Part shown: positions 4,053 to 6,919 of the stretch, piece by piece | Numbering within the stretch: position 1 is the first letter of the stretch | How the letters are laid out: every line of letters begins with the position of its first letter | NCBI GenBank assembly: GCA_019413245.1 | Contig: DXNX01000133.1 | Span: 1 to 6,919 of the forward strand | Length of the DNA stretch: 6,919 bases | Source of the DNA: Oscillospiraceae bacterium | GTDB lineage: Bacteria; Bacillota; Clostridia; Oscillospirales; Ruminococcaceae | Direction: 5' to 3' | Translations under genes and position numbers: made by a program | The notes under the pieces: generated by a model | Told to the model about the DNA's origin: nothing | Databases searched by the model: none | The model's input: the letters and a program-made list of their open reading frames with translations, nothing else

Positions 4053-5782
4053 TGATCAACAAACGCCTCATCGCTGCGGTGGGGGAAAGCAGACCGTACA
4101 TTGCCGCCAATGTGGCCCTGCAGTGGGTGTCTTTGGCAGCCAATATCCTGCTTATGGGGGTGTTCTGTCGGGTGTTGGCCGGCTTGTTTGCCGGAACACT
4201 GGCACCCGGCGCGCTGTCCCGCGCCGCTTTGCTGGTGCTGGCGGCGGTGGCGGTGCGCGTTGCCTGCGGTGTGGGAGCCTCCCGTATGGCGTTTTTGTCC
4301 AGCCGGGCAGTCAAGCTGCGGCTGCGCGGCCTGATTTATGACAAGCTGCTCCGGCTGGGGGCTTCTTACCGGGAACGGGTCAGCACCAGTGAAGTTGTCC
4401 AGGTGGCGGTGGAAGGCGTGGACCAGCTGGAAACCTACTTCGGCGCCTATCTGCCCCAGTTCTTTTATGCTCTGCTGGCACCTCTGACCTTGTTTGCGGT
4501 CCTCTGGCAGGTCAACCTGCCCGCGGCCGCGGTATTGCTGGTCTGTGTGCCGTTGATTCCGGCGGCCATTGCGGCAGTACAGACCTGGGCCAAGAAATTG
4601 CTGAGCAGATACTGGGGCCAGTATACCGCCCTGGGGGATACCTTCCTGGAAAACCTCCAGGGCCTGACCACCCTGAAAATTTACCAGGCGGACGGCTTCA
4701 AGAATGAGGAGATGAACCGGGAATCCGAAAAGTTCCGCCGCATCACCATGAAGGTGCTGACCATGCAGCTCAACTCCATCACCATCATGGATTTGGTGGC
4801 TTACGGCGGCGCAGCGGCGGGCATTGTGCTGGCGGCGCTGGCTTTCCGGGATGGCCGCGTGGGACTGGACGGTGCTTTGTTCATCATGCTGCTGGCGGCG
4901 GACTTCTTCCTGCCCATGCGGCTGTTGGGCAGCTACTTCCATATTGCCATGAACGGTATGGCGGCTTCGGAAAAAATTTTCCGTCTGCTGGATGCCCCCG
5001 AGCCGGCTCCCGGCACCCGTACCATCGGCCGGGATGTGACCATCCGGTGTAAAAATCTGACTTTCGGGTATGAGGCGGACCGCCCGGTACTGCAGGGCGT
5101 GGATCTGCTGGCCGGGCCGGGGAGCTTTATCGCCATCGCGGGGGAGAGCGGCTGCGGAAAATCCACCATTGCCGGGGTGCTGACCGGGCGCAATCGGGGC
5201 TGGTGCGGCAGCGTGACCATCGGCGGTATCCCCCTGGACCGCATCAGCGAGGAAAGCCTGCTGGCCAATGTGACCTATGTGGGGCACCAGAGCTATCTGT
5301 TCAAAGGCACCGTGGGGGACAACCTGCGTATGGGCAACCCCCGGGCCGATGACGCGGCCCTGTGGAAGGTGCTGGAAGAGGTGAATCTGGCAGACTTTCT
5401 GCGGGGTGAGCAGGGACTGGACACCCCGGTGGCCGAGCGCGGCGCCAACCTGTCCGGCGGCCAGTGCCAGCGTCTGGCGCTTGCACGGGCCATCCTGCAC
5501 GACAGTCCCGTCTACATCTTTGATGAAGCTACCTCCAATATTGATGTGGAGAGCGAAAACGACATCATGGCGCGTATCCGGGCCATGGCCGGTCAGAAGA
5601 CGGTGATTCTGATTTCCCATCGCCTGGCCAATGTGGAACCGGCCGACCGCATCTATGTGCTGCGGGACGGCAAGGTAGTCGAAGCCGGGCTGCATCGGGA
5701 GCTGCTGGCTCAAAAAGGAGAGTACGCCCGGCTGTGGAACGCCCAGCAGGAACTGGAAAATCTGGAGGAGGAAATCCAATGA
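4049..5782 (+). CDS. cydD: CydD-like ABC transporter half-subunit (membrane domain plus ATPase)
   Basis: This 577-residue half-transporter has an N-terminal six-helix membrane domain (about 1-310) and a C-terminal ATPase domain (about 330-577). The ATPase has every active motif: Walker A GESGCGKST (365-373), Q-loop Q414, signature LSGGQ (468-472), Walker B VYIFDE (488-493, catalytic E493) and switch H524. In the membrane domain, VEGVDQLETYFGAYLPQ and the FLENLQGLTTLKIYQA helix resemble CydD. CydDC of E. coli exports cysteine and glutathione and has more recently been described as a heme transporter needed for cytochrome bd assembly. The start at 4049 has GGAAAGGAAG eight bases upstream; ATG at 4052 is an equal alternative. 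It overlaps the preceding and following genes by four bases each. No cydAB is seen in the window. A different heterodimeric exporter is possible. Confidence 0.8.
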   Translation: MMINKRLIAAVGESRPYIAANVALQWVSLAANILLMGVFCRVLAGLFAGTLAPGALSRAALLVLAAVAVRVACGVGASRMAFLSSRAVKLRLRGLIYDKLLRLGASYRERVSTSEVVQVAVEGVDQLETYFGAYLPQFFYALLAPLTLFAVLWQVNLPAAAVLLVCVPLIPAAIAAVQTWAKKLLSRYWGQYTALGDTFLENLQGLTTLKIYQADGFKNEEMNRESEKFRRITMKVLTMQLNSITIMDLVAYGGAAAGIVLAALAFRDGRVGLDGALFIMLLAADFFLPMRLLGSYFHIAMNGMAASEKIFRLLDAPEPAPGTRTIGRDVTIRCKNLTFGYEADRPVLQGVDLLAGPGSFIAIAGESGCGKSTIAGVLTGRNRGWCGSVTIGGIPLDRISEESLLANVTYVGHQSYLFKGTVGDNLRMGNPRADDAALWKVLEEVNLADFLRGEQGLDTPVAERGANLSGGQCQRLALARAILHDSPVYIFDEATSNIDVESENDIMARIRAMAGQKTVILISHRLANVEPADRIYVLRDGKVVEAGLHRELLAQKGEYARLWNAQQELENLEEEIQ

Positions 5783-6919
5783 AACAACGGAGCGGTTTTG
5801 CGGTGATGGCACAGCTCATCGGGCTGGTCCGCCCGCTGGTCGGGTATATGGTCCTGGCCGTTACTATGGGCCTGGCCGGGCATTTGTGTGCCACATTCCT
5901 CACCGTGTTTGGCGTGTATGCTTTGTGCACGGTGCTGGGGCTGCCCGCCCCGCTGGGGTTGGCCGGTCTGTTTGCGGGCATTGACGTTATGGCAGTGCTG
6001 CGGGCAGCCCTGCGCTACGGGGAGCAGGCCTGCAACCACTTTATTGCCTTCAAGCTGCTGGCTCTGCTGCGGGACAAGGTCTTCCGCGCCCTGCGCGTTC
6101 TGGCCCCGGCCAAACTGGAAGTGCGGGACAGAGGCAACCTCATCAGCGTCATCACCTCGGACATCGAGCTGCTGGAAGTGTTCTACGCCCACACCATCTC
6201 CCCGGTGCTCATCGCAGTACTGTTCAGCGGGATTCTGTGTTTGTTCATCGGCAGCTATCATCCGCTGCTGGGGCTGCTGGCCCTGGGTGCCTATCTCTGC
6301 GTAGGGGTGGCGGTGCCGCTGCTGGTATCCCGGGCCAGTGGTGCCCACGGGCTGCGGTTTCGCACCGCATCGGGGGAGCTGAGCAGCTTTGTGCTGGACA
6401 GCCTGCGCGGTCTGTCCGAAACCCTGCAGTTCGCCCAGGGAGCACAGCGCCGCAAGGAACTGGACCAGCGCACCGAGGCCCTCACCCGGGAAGAATCCCG
6501 GCTGAAGTGGACGGCAGGCTGGGGCATGGCCCTGACCAACGCCCTGATCCTGCTCTTTGACCTGGCCATGCTGCTGGCGGCCGCGATCCTGTACCGGGAT
6601 GGCGCAATTGCCTTTGACGGGGTTCTGGTCCCCACGGTGGCCCTTATGAGTTCCTTTGGCCCGGTGGTGGCTTTGGCAAACCTGGGCGGTACATTGCAGA
6701 ATACGTTTGCAGCCGGCAACCGGGTACTGGATATTTTGCAGGAAACTCCCGTCGTGCAGGAAATCTCCGGGCAGACCCCCACCGAATTTTCCGGCGCCGG
6801 GGCGGAGAATGTGAATTTTGCCTATGAGGACCAGCCCATTCTGCAGGATCTGTCGGTGCAGGTGCCGCAGAATCGGATTCTGGGCATTGTGGGGCGCAGC
6901 GGCAGCGGCAAATCCACCC
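5779..6919 (+). CDS. cydC: CydC-like ABC transporter half-subunit, cut by right edge
   Basis: The first 380 residues are present, ending within Walker A (GRSGSGKST, 372-380); most of the ATPase domain lies outside the window. The membrane domain (about 15-310) carries a CydC-type segment: RYGEQACNHFIAFKLLALLR (79-98), then APAKLEVRDRGNLIS and a VITSDIELLEVFYAH stretch. H87 in this segment aligns with His85 of E. coli CydC, which I recall as the proposed heme ligand. The start ATG overlaps the stop of the CydD-like gene as ATGA (5779-5782), with GGAGGAGGAAA just upstream inside that gene. The two half-transporters should form a heterodimer in the cytoplasmic membrane. Pairing with the small His-rich membrane protein suggests heme or redox work; the substrate itself cannot be read from sequence. 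Confidence 0.8.
   Translation, partial: MKQRSGFAVMAQLIGLVRPLVGYMVLAVTMGLAGHLCATFLTVFGVYALCTVLGLPAPLGLAGLFAGIDVMAVLRAALRYGEQACNHFIAFKLLALLRDKVFRALRVLAPAKLEVRDRGNLISVITSDIELLEVFYAHTISPVLIAVLFSGILCLFIGSYHPLLGLLALGAYLCVGVAVPLLVSRASGAHGLRFRTASGELSSFVLDSLRGLSETLQFAQGAQRRKELDQRTEALTREESRLKWTAGWGMALTNALILLFDLAMLLAAAILYRDGAIAFDGVLVPTVALMSSFGPVVALANLGGTLQNTFAAGNRVLDILQETPVVQEISGQTPTEFSGAGAENVNFAYEDQPILQDLSVQVPQNRILGIVGRSGSGKST

Noticed and set aside
3767..5812. A 681-codon open frame on the - strand opposite the cyd-like genes
   Set aside because: It is antisense to clearly recognisable ABC transporter genes. Its translation is rich in His, Gln, Gly and Arg with no motif, as expected from the complement of GC-rich codons.
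1..6919. Mobile elements, CRISPR array, tRNA or rRNA genes, toxin-antitoxin pairs
   Set aside because: No transposase, regular spaced repeats, cloverleaf or small gene pair was seen, and gaps between genes are all under 300 bases and are explained by promoters, leaders and terminators.

Overview
The window looks like chromosomal DNA of a GC-rich gut Clostridium of the Oscillospiraceae/Ruminococcaceae type (Faecalibacterium, Gemmiger or Subdoligranulum relatives). The reasons are GC-rich codon use, Firmicute-style ribosome binding sites and promoters, a clostridial-type bile salt hydrolase, and a KdgK tail of the kind seen in clostridia. This placement is an inference from protein character, not a database result. 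I see no insertion sequence, phage gene, tRNA, rRNA or CRISPR array.

Left part (1-2435, all on the + strand). The window opens inside a PfkB-family sugar kinase (2-keto-3-deoxygluconate kinase), which ends at a strong intrinsic terminator. A sigma-A promoter then drives bioY, the membrane component of a biotin transporter. Its short leader holds a perfect GC-rich hairpin followed by seven T. Next comes a two-gene unit with its own promoter: ruvX/yqgF (Holliday-junction resolvase-like nuclease) and a cis-prenyltransferase of the UppS family with unusual motifs. It ends in a hairpin that can terminate transcription from both sides.

Middle (2446-3444, - strand). A complete bile salt hydrolase (choloylglycine hydrolase) converges on that terminator. 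It has all the expected catalytic residues and no signal peptide, so it should act in the cytoplasm.

Right part (3562-6919, + strand). Divergent from the hydrolase is a strong promoter, a highly structured leader, and a tightly coupled three-gene operon whose genes overlap as ATGA. The genes are a 113-residue four-helix membrane protein, a CydD-like ABC half-transporter and a CydC-like ABC half-transporter cut by the window edge at its Walker A motif. The small protein carries two His pairs, H28/H42 and H82/H96, each 14 residues apart on alternate helices. This is the spacing used by cytochrome b to hold two hemes across a membrane. The CydC-like partner keeps a His matching the residue proposed to bind heme in E. 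coli CydC. I therefore suggest a heme- or redox-linked module combining a minimal diheme-type protein with a CydDC-type transporter. This is the most promising candidate here for an undescribed system.
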